Origin: an uncultured Actinomyces sp.
Lineage (GTDB): Bacteria; Actinomycetota; Actinomycetes; Actinomycetales; Actinomycetaceae
NCBI GenBank assembly: GCA_938041695.1
Contig: CALISI010000055.1
Span: 1-8,802, forward strand
Length of the DNA stretch: 8,802 nucleotides
Direction of reading: 5' to 3'
Position numbers and translations under genes: made by a program. Shown one piece after another: positions 1 to 6,155 of this stretch (its first letter is position 1; every line of letters starts with the position of its first letter). The notes beneath the pieces were generated by a model that saw only the letters and a program-made list of their open reading frames with translations, ran no database searches and had not been told where the DNA came from.

Positions 1-1
1 C

Positions 2-55
2 TTCGCGGTGATCGCGGGGCTGGCACTGGTACAGTTCCGGTATCACAGGGAGTAA
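2..55 (+). CDS. 3' end of a probable membrane protein (partial)
   Basis: Only the last 17 codons and a TAA stop are visible; the gene begins before the window. The frame reads FAVIAGLALVQFRYHRE: a hydrophobic stretch followed by a short charged, basic-rich tail. This is how the final transmembrane helix and cytoplasmic end of a transporter or permease often look. The TetR start codon lies 22 bp after the stop on the same strand, so the two are probably co-transcribed. A drug-efflux or ABC-2 permease regulated by the TetR protein would fit, but the family cannot be told from so little sequence. The other two forward frames give either an early stop or a polar, low-quality peptide, so this frame is the best choice. 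Confidence 0.5.
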   Translation, partial: FAVIAGLALVQFRYHRE

Positions 56-77
56 TGACCACCGAAGCGGAGAGCCC

Positions 78-794
78 ATGCCGTCGTCACGCCAGCGCAC
101 GCTATCGCGAGAGATCATCTTGTCGAGCGCGCTCGACCTGGTGGACGAGGAGGGGCTCTCCGCTTTGTCTCTGCGGTCCTTGGGAAAGCGCCTCGGCGTC
201 TCCCAGGCCGCTTTTTACCGTCATTTCCCCGACAAGGCGGCGCTCCTGGAGGGCATCGCCGAGCAGGTTTGGCGCCTCACGTTCGAGTCGTTCCTGGGCC
301 GCGTGGACGCAGGAGGGGTCGACGCGGAATCGACGCCCGCACCCGAGGCGAGCGAGCCGACCGAGGTCGCCCCGGCCTCACCCCTGCTCGCCTACATGCG
401 CACCTACGCGCATTGCCTGGCCTCCACGCTGCGCTCTCACCCGGGCGCGGTCATGCTGCTGCTCACGCACCCGATGTCGACGCCCGAGCAGCTCGCGCTC
501 CTGGCGCGCGTGTTCGTGACGCTCGCCCGGCGCGGTTTCACGCCGAACGCGGACATGCTGGGGCTCGTGAACGCCGTGTCGATCTACACGACGGCCTTCG
601 TCGCCGCCGAGGTCGTTCCACCCGTGGGCGGTTCCCCCGAGCAGCCCGCCGATCTGTCGGCCGCGAGCGCCGCGCTCGACCCCGAGGACGCGCAGGCGCT
701 GCGCCCGCTCATCGAGGATCTCCTGGACGGCCGCTACGACTTTAACGCGCAGTTTGAGCGGGGCCTGGAGGCGATCCTGCGCGGCTGGAGCTGA
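78..794 (+). CDS. TetR/AcrR family transcriptional regulator
   Basis: A 238-residue protein of typical TetR length. The N-terminus holds the family DNA-binding domain: a helix at about residues 10-24 (REIILSSALDLVDEEG), then the helix-turn-helix at about 29-50 (LSLRSLGKRLGVSQAAFYRHF) followed by PDKAALLEGIAE, the standard start of helix 4. The remainder (about 70-238) is the variable ligand-binding and dimerisation domain, with an Ala/Pro/Glu-rich linker near 80-105. In this family the protein is a dimeric repressor released by a small ligand, often controlling a neighbouring transporter. The start is ATG with GGAGAG just upstream; a 154-residue frame beginning at 55 is a low-complexity Arg/Ser-rich shadow. 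It follows a probable membrane protein gene by 22 bp, which may be its target. It ends 2 bp before the end of the convergent glycosyltransferase gene. The ligand cannot be predicted. Confidence 0.93.
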   Translation: MPSSRQRTLSREIILSSALDLVDEEGLSALSLRSLGKRLGVSQAAFYRHFPDKAALLEGIAEQVWRLTFESFLGRVDAGGVDAESTPAPEASEPTEVAPASPLLAYMRTYAHCLASTLRSHPGAVMLLLTHPMSTPEQLALLARVFVTLARRGFTPNADMLGLVNAVSIYTTAFVAAEVVPPVGGSPEQPADLSAASAALDPEDAQALRPLIEDLLDGRYDFNAQFERGLEAILRGWS

Positions 795-796
795 CG

Positions 797-1954
797 CTAA
801 CCGATCAGTTGCTCGACCTCGCGCACGATGCGCGCGGCTCCGCCCAGCGAGGTTAGTTCCTCGCGCAGCCCTCGGATTCCCGAGGTCAGGGCGGGTTCAT
901 CGACAACGATGCGTCGGGCGGCGCGCGCGATGAGCGCAGGCTTGGGCGCGTGCACGGTCAGGCCGCAGCGCGCGTTTTCCACGGCCTCGGCGTTGAATTG
1001 GCGTTCAAAGACGCGCCCCGGGACGATCAGCTGCGGAACTTCGTGGGACAGGGCGTCCATCATCGAGTTTTGCCCGCCATGGTGCACGAAGACGCGGGCG
1101 CGCGGCAGGAAATCGGCGACGTCGAATCGGGGCGCGCAGGTCACCGTGTGGCCACCTGAGACCTGGGTGGCCTCGGGCGCTCCCGCGACAAAGACGTCGC
1201 AGTCGAGGGCTTCGGCGAGCTCTCTCCCGGCACGCACGGCGACGCCCGCGGGGACGCTGCCCGCGCCGAGGTAGACGAGCGCACAATCGCGAGGCGTGGC
1301 CGTCAGTACGGGCGGCTCGTCCAGGAACCCGCAGTAGACGGCCCGCTCCCCCGCGCGCGGCTCCAGGGTCGGGCAGCTCGGGATGAAGCGGCGCCGCATC
1401 CCCTCCAGGATTGTCAGAGACGAGGCCGGGGCGGGTATTCCCATCTCGCGCAGCAGGCGTCGAACTCCCCCAGATTTACGCGGGTCGGAGGCGTAGGCGG
1501 CGGTCGTCGGCTGTGAGCCGCTACCCACGCACGGGATGCCCTCGGCGCGGGCGGCGATGACGGCGGCAAGGCTGAATTCGGAGTAGACGACGTCGGGGCG
1601 CGCGGTGCGCATGTGGGCGCGGAGCGTATCGACGGCCGCGCGCGTGTAGCGCTCGTCGAGGGCACCGGTGAGCCAGAGGACCTCCTCGAAGCTGTGCACG
1701 GGCTTGCGGCCCATGAGGCCGAGGCGTGAGGCCAGGGGGAAGGTGTGGCGGGCGATGGCGTCTGGCAGGCCGAGGGGCGAGGGCACCGGAATCTCGAGCG
1801 TCGGAGCGATGGGATCGGCACAGTTGCCGTCGTCTCCCCAGGCCAGCGTGACCTCGTGGCCGCCGTCCTGGAAGGCGCGGGCGACGCGCTGCGCGCGCGA
1901 CCACGGCCCGCCCATCCGCGAGCGGGCGACCATGGGAACGACAAGAACCTTCAC
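797..1954 (-). CDS. GT1-like (UDP-glycosyltransferase type) GT-B glycosyltransferase
   Basis: A 385-residue protein with GT-B architecture. The N-terminal half opens with the Rossmann strand MKVLVVPMVA, a Ser/Arg-rich loop, then AFQDGGHEVTLAWG, matching the start of macrolide/UGT-type transferases. The C-terminal half carries the donor-binding signature: VFVHHGGQNSMMDAL at about 288-302, then VPQLIVPGRVFERQFNAEAVENARCGL at 306-332, equivalent to the HGG...P...DQ.NA region of GT1 enzymes. The expected role is transfer of a sugar from a nucleotide donor to a small molecule, lipid or macrolide-like acceptor in the cytoplasm; the acceptor is unknown. The start is GTG at 1954. No Shine-Dalgarno is evident, but TACCCT sits 6 nt upstream, as expected for a leaderless transcript. 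An overlapping 151-residue frame starting at 1976 has low-complexity Arg/Pro-rich translation and is a shadow. The gene converges with the TetR gene, ends 2 bp apart. Confidence 0.88.
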   Translation of the reverse strand: MKVLVVPMVARSRMGGPWSRAQRVARAFQDGGHEVTLAWGDDGNCADPIAPTLEIPVPSPLGLPDAIARHTFPLASRLGLMGRKPVHSFEEVLWLTGALDERYTRAAVDTLRAHMRTARPDVVYSEFSLAAVIAARAEGIPCVGSGSQPTTAAYASDPRKSGGVRRLLREMGIPAPASSLTILEGMRRRFIPSCPTLEPRAGERAVYCGFLDEPPVLTATPRDCALVYLGAGSVPAGVAVRAGRELAEALDCDVFVAGAPEATQVSGGHTVTCAPRFDVADFLPRARVFVHHGGQNSMMDALSHEVPQLIVPGRVFERQFNAEAVENARCGLTVHAPKPALIARAARRIVVDEPALTSGIRGLREELTSLGGAARIVREVEQLIG

Positions 1955-1960
1955 GATTCA

Positions 1961-1966
1961 AGGGTA
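1961..1966 (-). promoter_or_regulatory. Candidate leaderless -10 element for the glycosyltransferase gene
   Basis: On the minus strand TACCCT (TAnnnT) is followed by six bases (TGAATC) and then the GTG start. Transcription beginning 6-7 nt after the -10 would start at the initiation codon, giving a leaderless mRNA, a common arrangement in Actinobacteria. No good -35 hexamer is visible at 17-18 bp, and there is no Shine-Dalgarno to compete with this reading. Confidence 0.5.
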
Positions 1967-2069
1967 CGCCGCTCACAACCGCGCGCCCGCAGCACGCCCA
2001 CGCACCGACCAGGGAATGTCCACCATAAACACCGATAAGGTCGAGGACGTCGACTGAGCGGCTACACCA

Positions 2070-2648
2070 CTAGCGGCCTAGGCGCTTGACAAAGCGGAAC
2101 ATGCAGTCGGCCTCGCCCATCGGCTCGCCCGCTCCGCGGGGATGCGAGGTGTCGGGGTGATGTTCGTTGAAGAACTCGACGATGTGGAAGCCGCACTTGT
2201 TGACGTAGAAGTGGATGTTGCGCACCTCGAAATAGGGCGTCACCAGGGTCCATTCCCTCACCTGCGGGTGGGCGGCCTCGATGGCGAACCAGGCGCGCGT
2301 CCCCACTCCCCTGGAATGAACCGAGGCCTTCATTGCGAAAAGGAGAACCTCGCCTCGATGACCGGCAACGGTGAGGATGACGTTGCCCACGACTTCGCCG
2401 TCCTCAAGGATGCGATAGGCGAGCGCTCCCGGCGCATTCAGGGACTCCTCAATGTCGGACAGTCGGAGGATCGGCTGCGCCGTTGCACCGCCCTCGCTGG
2501 GTCCAGCCGGAGGCTGCTCACGCGCTGCGAGACGTTCCCCCACGAAGGATCCCTGCGGGTTGCCCTGGAAATGCTCGAAAGATTCCTGAAAGTCCGCGAT
2601 CAGCGCAGGACGCTCGGTCTCAGTCAGGGGCACGAGCATGATAGTCAT
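2070..2648 (-). CDS. GNAT family N-acetyltransferase
   Basis: A 192-residue protein starting MTIMLVPLTE. The acetyl-CoA binding motif A is at about residues 104-120 (FAMKASVHSRGVGTRAW; the R-G-V-G core holds the CoA pyrophosphate). Motif B is at 144-158 (NIHFYVNKCGFHIVE), where the Tyr is the usual general acid. The protein would transfer an acetyl group from acetyl-CoA to an amine; the substrate is unknown. An insertion rich in Ala, Pro and Gly (about 41-60) is unusual but tolerated. The open frame extends upstream to 2804, but those 52 extra residues (beginning MMMCMTNG) are the antisense reading of a PPOX gene fragment, so the start at 2648 is chosen. TACGAT lies 6 nt before this ATG, and no Shine-Dalgarno is seen, suggesting a leaderless transcript. 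ATG codon 4 is an alternative start. The gene ends 115 bp before the glycosyltransferase start. Confidence 0.87.
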   Translation of the reverse strand: MTIMLVPLTETERPALIADFQESFEHFQGNPQGSFVGERLAAREQPPAGPSEGGATAQPILRLSDIEESLNAPGALAYRILEDGEVVGNVILTVAGHRGEVLLFAMKASVHSRGVGTRAWFAIEAAHPQVREWTLVTPYFEVRNIHFYVNKCGFHIVEFFNEHHPDTSHPRGAGEPMGEADCMFRFVKRLGR

Positions 2649-2654
2649 GGGCTC

Positions 2655-2660
2655 ATCGTA
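2655..2660 (-). promoter_or_regulatory. Candidate leaderless -10 element for the GNAT gene
   Basis: The minus strand reads TACGAT, then six bases (GAGCCC), then the ATG at 2648. This is the same geometry as at the glycosyltransferase gene. The -35 region is poor. The element supports the choice of the 192-residue start over the 244-residue open frame. Confidence 0.5.
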
Positions 2661-2700
2661 TCTGTGAACGGCTGCAAATCTGACAGCAGGGGTCTCTTTC

Positions 2701-2859
2701 CTCAGCATCCTGGAGATGAGGCCCAACGACGCGTGCCCCCGAGAGCCGAAGGGGTACATCATGGAACGCCTGCGCGCCATGCCATTCGTCATGCACATCA
2801 TCAAGGTGCCCCCACTCGTTTCGACTAAAGGAACTGAGGTTCTAGGCTCCTCAAACTAG
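2701..2859 (+). pseudogene. Decayed C-terminal fragment of a PPOX (pyridoxamine phosphate oxidase-like) gene
   Basis: The plus-strand frame gives ILEMRPNDA, EPKGYIMERLRAMPFVMHIIKVPP and a stop at 2857-2859. This matches the C-terminal part of the intact PPOX protein encoded at 7276-7785 (VLEPFGPQYA, ELRGIPVERLRALPFVMNIIKVTP). By hand, 51 of 66 bases match between 2743-2808 and 7642-7707, rising to 41 of 45 over 2764-2808. After KVPP about 20 bases are missing, and then CTAAAGGAAC/TGAGGTTCT resembles the native LKERGF codons, now out of phase. Weaker similarity reaches left to about 2700 and possibly 2670. The N-terminal part of the gene is gone; its place is occupied by the opposite-strand GNAT gene. 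There is no start codon or ribosome site making this a functional gene. Confidence 0.8.
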
Positions 2860-2889
2860 ACACGTAACCGCCAGCTACCCTCCGGTGCG

Positions 2890-3435
2890 CTACAGCTCCA
2901 GCCTCATGTGCACGAGTTCCTGGTAGCCCACAGCCGTGGACCGGTAGCCTCGGGGGTTGCGCCCATACTCCTCGAACCCCGCGCGCCGGTAGAGGGACAG
3001 CGCTCGTTCATTGTCAGCCACTACCTCGAGCTCGAGCTGGGTGTAGCCCGCCCGGCGCGCACAGTCGATGCACGATCCCATGAGCACTCGGCCGATCCCC
3101 AACCCCCAGTAATCTTTGAGGACGCTGATCCCAAAACGCGCCCGGTGCACCACCTTGCGCCTGCTGCCCACCGCCGTGACTCCTGCGCTTCCCACGATCT
3201 GCTCATCGACGACGGCGACTAGCTCGACCTCATTGTTACTGCGCTCCGTTTCCGCCAGCGAGCGAGCCTCTCGCTCAACATCGGTTCCTTGCTCATCCGG
3301 GTAGGACAGCAGGTAGTCGATCTCCGCATGCGTGCGCTGCATGATGTCACGCAGCGCGCGGGCATCCGACGCGACGGCATTCCTCACGAGGAGTTCCACT
3401 CCATCCTTCAAGATCACCGTCTCGGCGTGCCTCAT
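2890..3435 (-). CDS. GNAT family N-acetyltransferase (RimI-like)
   Basis: A 181-residue single-domain GNAT. Motif A covers about 100-120: RFGISVLKDYWGLGIGRVLMG, with the G-L-G-I-G CoA pyrophosphate loop. Motif B is at 141-158: DNERALSLYRRAGFEEYG, with the conserved N-x-x-A-x-x-L-Y-x-x-x-G-F pattern and Tyr149 as likely general acid. It catalyses acetyl transfer from acetyl-CoA to an amine; close relatives acetylate ribosomal proteins, amino acids or drugs, and the substrate cannot be chosen from sequence. The ATG start is well supported by AAGGAGG at 3442-3448 with 6 nt spacing. It lies 71 bp downstream of the Fic gene on the same strand, so read-through from the Fic promoter is possible. It looks somewhat less GC-rich than the genes on its right. 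Confidence 0.9.
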   Translation of the reverse strand: MRHAETVILKDGVELLVRNAVASDARALRDIMQRTHAEIDYLLSYPDEQGTDVEREARSLAETERSNNEVELVAVVDEQIVGSAGVTAVGSRRKVVHRARFGISVLKDYWGLGIGRVLMGSCIDCARRAGYTQLELEVVADNERALSLYRRAGFEEYGRNPRGYRSTAVGYQELVHMRLEL

Positions 3436-3441
3436 CGTCGT

Positions 3442-3448
3442 CCTCCTT
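3442..3448 (-). promoter_or_regulatory. Strong ribosome binding site of the RimI-like GNAT gene
   Basis: AAGGAGG on the minus strand, six bases before the ATG at 3435. It is a full match to the anti-Shine-Dalgarno and fixes the start. Confidence 0.8.
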
Positions 3449-3506
3449 GTCTCCCTAGTGGCTTGGACTCGTCATGAAGTAGTGAGTCTCAACGCCGATG
3501 CATGGA

Positions 3507-4487
3507 CTACTGATCACAGCCGCAGAGTCCGGGGGCGTGGACAACCCACACGCCCGAACGAGGACTCCCCTGACGCTCAAGCGCGCCTTCTTCTTTCAGT
3601 TGTGCGACCATGCGCTCGGCACTCCGCTTCGAGCACCCAAGATATTGCGAAAGCTGAGTGACAGTGGACTGCGGGTTATCCCTAAGGAAAGCGAGCGCGC
3701 GGGTTCGAGCGACATCCTGCGAGCTCGACGGCTTCGCATACGGAAGAATCGATTCCCGAATCGCTTCGAGCATAAACTCCACAAAACTCTCGCACGAACC
3801 GGTCGCACCCGAGCGGGCCAAGGCCTCGTAATAGTCCGCCTGCCGCCTCCTGATAGCGGACTCAACGGGCAACCACGCCAACTCCGAACGCCACCTAGAC
3901 AGGAGCAGAGTCTGCCAGAGACGTCCCGTCCGCCCATTCCCGTCAGAAAAGGGATGACAGAACTCGAGCTCGACGTGAAAGACACACGAAGCGAGCAGCG
4001 GGTGCATACGCGTCGTACGCAGCCACTCGAAGAGGCCTCCCATGACCTCAGGGACGTAGGCCGCCGGAGTCCCCGCATGGATGAGAGTTTCCCCGTTGAA
4101 CACGCCGACATTGCCCGACCGAAAGCGCCCAGCATCGGGGACGAGGCCACCCATCATCACGCGGTGAACGCGCAGCAAATCCTCCAACGAATGAGGATCG
4201 AGTTCAGGAATAAGGTCGTAGGCGGCGCGCGCATTTTCGACTTCGAGGATGTCGCGCCGGTCCCCAAGAACCCGCTTGCCGCCAATAATCGCGCTCACCG
4301 CGCGCTCATCAAGCTTGTTGCCTTCGATGACGAGGGAGGAATAAATCGTCTGAATCCGCAGCTCCCGACGCAGCGTCGGACTGGTCGACAGAGGGGCTTG
4401 AGGCGACAGCATGCCGACGAGCTCAGCGATCTCCATGCACAACGCATCGATCGCGTCGGTGCGCCCAAACGACGGTTCGTAGGCCAT
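3507..4487 (-). CDS. Fic/DOC family protein, class II, with C-terminal winged helix
   Basis: A 326-residue Fic-domain protein. The catalytic signature HPFSDGNGRTGR is at 178-189 and complete: His178 as general base, Asp/Asn/Gly for metal and phosphate, and both arginines. The family transfers AMP (or another nucleotide-derived group) from ATP to a hydroxyl on a target protein. An N-terminal inhibitory helix motif, S51-LVI-E55-G56 within TIYSSLVIEGNKL, marks a class II enzyme, in which the Glu blocks productive ATP binding in cis; no separate antitoxin gene is therefore needed, and none is seen. AGRFRSGNVGVF (119-130) is the usual segment ahead of the flap. Residues 258-316 (ARTRALAFLRDNPQSTVTQL, SKRSAERMVAQLKEEGALER) form a winged helix-turn-helix. 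The start is ATG 4487 with AGGGGG 5 nt upstream; GTG 4493 is the longer alternative. The operator-like repeats just upstream suggest autoregulation. Base composition looks less GC-rich than its neighbours. Confidence 0.93.
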   Translation of the reverse strand: MAYEPSFGRTDAIDALCMEIAELVGMLSPQAPLSTSPTLRRELRIQTIYSSLVIEGNKLDERAVSAIIGGKRVLGDRRDILEVENARAAYDLIPELDPHSLEDLLRVHRVMMGGLVPDAGRFRSGNVGVFNGETLIHAGTPAAYVPEVMGGLFEWLRTTRMHPLLASCVFHVELEFCHPFSDGNGRTGRLWQTLLLSRWRSELAWLPVESAIRRRQADYYEALARSGATGSCESFVEFMLEAIRESILPYAKPSSSQDVARTRALAFLRDNPQSTVTQLSQYLGCSKRSAERMVAQLKEEGALERQGSPRSGVWVVHAPGLCGCDQ

Positions 4488-4501
4488 GACCACCCCCTAT
4501 T

Positions 4502-4530
4502 ACCGCCACAATTATACCGCCACTGGCGGT
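4502..4530 (-). promoter_or_regulatory. Fic operator: inverted repeat plus third half-site
   Basis: The plus strand holds ACCGCCA-C-TGGCGGT at 4516-4530, a perfect 7+1+7 bp inverted repeat, and a further ACCGCCA half-site at 4502-4508. The two same-orientation copies extend to TACCGCCAC at 4501-4509 and 4515-4523, 14 bp apart. These sites flank the Fic -10 element on both sides, so a bound protein would block RNA polymerase. The C-terminal winged helix of the Fic protein is the obvious candidate ligand. The divergent rarA gene may also be affected, although its start is more than 100 bp away. Confidence 0.72.
4511..4516 (-). promoter_or_regulatory. Perfect -10 element (TATAAT) of the Fic gene
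   Basis: The minus strand reads TATAAT, ending 23 bp before the ATG at 4487. A start site about 7 nt downstream gives a leader of roughly 15-18 nt that still contains the AGGGGG ribosome site. The -35 region (about 4534-4539) is poor, so the strength rests on the -10. The first T of the hexamer is the last base of the inverted repeat. Confidence 0.65.
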
Positions 4531-4624
4531 GATCGGATGGCGGCTTGTGGGCGGCGATCGGTGGGGCGCAGACGAGGGCGACTCGTCTTACCCTGGGTAC
4601 AGGAACGGGATTCGCGACGCCGCC

Positions 4625-4630
4625 AGGAGG
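4625..4630 (+). promoter_or_regulatory. Ribosome binding site deciding the rarA start
   Basis: AGGAGG followed by 8 bases and ATG at 4639. It supports a 480-residue RarA over the 531-residue open frame that begins at 4486, whose extra N-terminus is Arg-rich and crosses the Fic promoter. Confidence 0.8.
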
Positions 4631-4638
4631 GCTCACCC

Positions 4639-6081
4639 ATGAAGCGAAGCCAGCAACACTCACTGTTCGAGGGCTCCGGCGAGGACACCCGCCCCCTGGC
4701 CGACCGGATGCGCCCCGCTTCCCTCGACGAGGTCGTGGGCCAGTCCCACCAGATCGGCCCCGGCAAGGCCCTGCGCTCCATGATCGAGGCGGACCGCACG
4801 CCCTCGATGATCTTCTGGGGGCCTCCCGGCGTCGGCAAGACCACCCTTGCGCGCGTGATCGCCCACCACACCAACGCCTCGTTCATCGACTTCTCCGCGG
4901 TCACGAGCGGCATCAAGGAGATCCGCGAGGTCATGAAGCAGGCGGACGCGCAGGCGTCCGTGGGCAGGCGCACCATCGTCTTCGTCGACGAGATCCACCG
5001 CTTCAACAAGGCCCAGCAGGACGCGTTCTTGCCTTTCGTCGAGAAGGGGTCGATCATCCTCATCGGGGCGACCACGGAGAACCCGTCCTTCGAGGTCAAC
5101 AACGCCCTCCTGTCGCGCTGCAAGGTTTTCGTCCTCCAGGGACTGGGCGAGGAGGAGCTGGTCGGTCTGCTGCGCCGAGCGCTCACGGACCCGCGGGGCT
5201 TCGGCGACCGCAAGGTGCGCATCGAGGAGGACCTTCTGCGCGTCATCGCAACGTTCGCCAACGGAGACGCGCGCGTGGCCCTATCCACCCTGGAGATGGT
5301 GGTCCTCAACGGCGACGAAGACGGCGGCGTGACGAGCGTCAGCGCGCAGACGGTCGAGCAGTGCACCTCGCACAAGAGTCTTCTCTACGACAAGGACGGC
5401 GAGGAGCACTACAACATCATCTCGGCGCTGCATAAGTCGATGCGCAACTCCGACCCGGATGCCGCAGTCTACTGGCTGGCGCGCATGCTCGAGGGAGGCG
5501 AGGACCCCCTGTACGTGGCGCGGCGCATCACGCGTTTCGCCTCCGAGGATGTGGGACTCGCGGACACGAACGCGCTGGCGGTCGCGGTCAACGCCTTCCA
5601 GGCCGCGCACTTCATCGGCATGCCCGAGTGCTCGGTCCACCTCGCCGAGGCGGTCATCTACCTGGCACTGGCGCCCAAGTCGAATAGCTCCTACATCGCC
5701 TACGAGCGCGCCAAGAAGGACGCGCTGCGCACGCTTGCCGAACCCGTGCCCCTGGCGATCCGCAACGCCCCGACCCGCCTCATGAAGGACCTGGGATTCG
5801 GGCAGGGCTACCGGCTCGCACACTACGAGGCCGACAAGGTGGCGGCCGACCTGGTCTGCCTGCCCGATTCGCTCGCGGGCGCCGCCTACTACAGGCCGAC
5901 CCGGGAGGGCAACGAGGGCCGCTTCAAGGAGCGCCTGGAATGGCTGAGGGGCATGCGCGCGCGGGCGCAGCGGCCCGCAGCGGGCGGCGCCCCCGCGGGC
6001 AGCGCCACCGCGGATGGCACCGGCGAGGAGCGCACCGACCCCCACAGCCAAGACGCGGTCGGCGGAGCGAACCCGGGGTAG
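4639..6081 (+). CDS. rarA: Replication-associated recombination ATPase RarA (MgsA)
   Basis: A 480-residue AAA+ ATPase of the RarA/MgsA/WRNIP1 family, which acts as a tetramer at stalled or gapped replication forks with SSB. The N-terminus has the family phrase PLADRMRPASLDEVVGQ (19-34). Walker A is GPPGVGKTT at 61-69; Walker B is TIVFVDEIHRF at 112-122 with Asp117/Glu118; sensor 1 is LIGATTENPSF at 141-151; the arginine finger lies in LLSRC (Arg160). The central lid and C-terminal tetramerisation domain include SLLYDKDGEEHYNIISALHKSMRNSDPDAAVYWLARMLEGGEDP and the closing PDSLAGAAYYRPTREGNEG...RLEWLR. The final 40 or so residues (from RAQRPAAGG) are an Ala/Gly/Pro/Thr-rich tail outside the family core. 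A weak TACCCT at 4589-4594 could be its -10. It converges with the methyltransferase gene 74 bp downstream. Confidence 0.96.
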   Translation: MKRSQQHSLFEGSGEDTRPLADRMRPASLDEVVGQSHQIGPGKALRSMIEADRTPSMIFWGPPGVGKTTLARVIAHHTNASFIDFSAVTSGIKEIREVMKQADAQASVGRRTIVFVDEIHRFNKAQQDAFLPFVEKGSIILIGATTENPSFEVNNALLSRCKVFVLQGLGEEELVGLLRRALTDPRGFGDRKVRIEEDLLRVIATFANGDARVALSTLEMVVLNGDEDGGVTSVSAQTVEQCTSHKSLLYDKDGEEHYNIISALHKSMRNSDPDAAVYWLARMLEGGEDPLYVARRITRFASEDVGLADTNALAVAVNAFQAAHFIGMPECSVHLAEAVIYLALAPKSNSSYIAYERAKKDALRTLAEPVPLAIRNAPTRLMKDLGFGQGYRLAHYEADKVAADLVCLPDSLAGAAYYRPTREGNEGRFKERLEWLRGMRARAQRPAAGGAPAGSATADGTGEERTDPHSQDAVGGANPG

Positions 6082-6155
6082 GCCGCATCTGAGCAGAACC
6101 ACCGCACTCCGACGCATACGTGTGAGCGCGGTCAGCGATAGTCACCGCCAGTCCC

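Noticed and set aside
1969..1978. TTGTGAGCGG on the minus strand, like half of a lac-type operator
   Set aside because: A single short half-site with no symmetric partner and no LacI-family gene nearby.
2142..2828. Plus-strand open frame of 228 codons
   Set aside because: Antisense shadow of the GNAT gene; it runs through the PPOX fossil in a different frame from the recognisable similarity.
3467..3492. Hairpin (GACTC...GAGTC) between the Fic and RimI-like GNAT genes
   Set aside because: Only a 5 bp stem, an 11-13 nt loop and no T-tract; too weak to call a terminator.
3498..4532. Long plus-strand open frame of 344 codons
   Set aside because: Antisense shadow of the Fic gene, whose minus-strand frame has full catalytic motifs.
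4486..4638. N-terminal extension of RarA to 531 residues
   Set aside because: The extra 51 residues are Arg-rich, cross the Fic promoter/operator, and a strong AGGAGG precedes the ATG at 4639, where family similarity begins.
6082..6155. Bidirectional terminator between convergent rarA and methyltransferase genes
   Set aside because: Only a 5 bp GCGGT/ACCGC pair with a long loop and no U-tract is visible.
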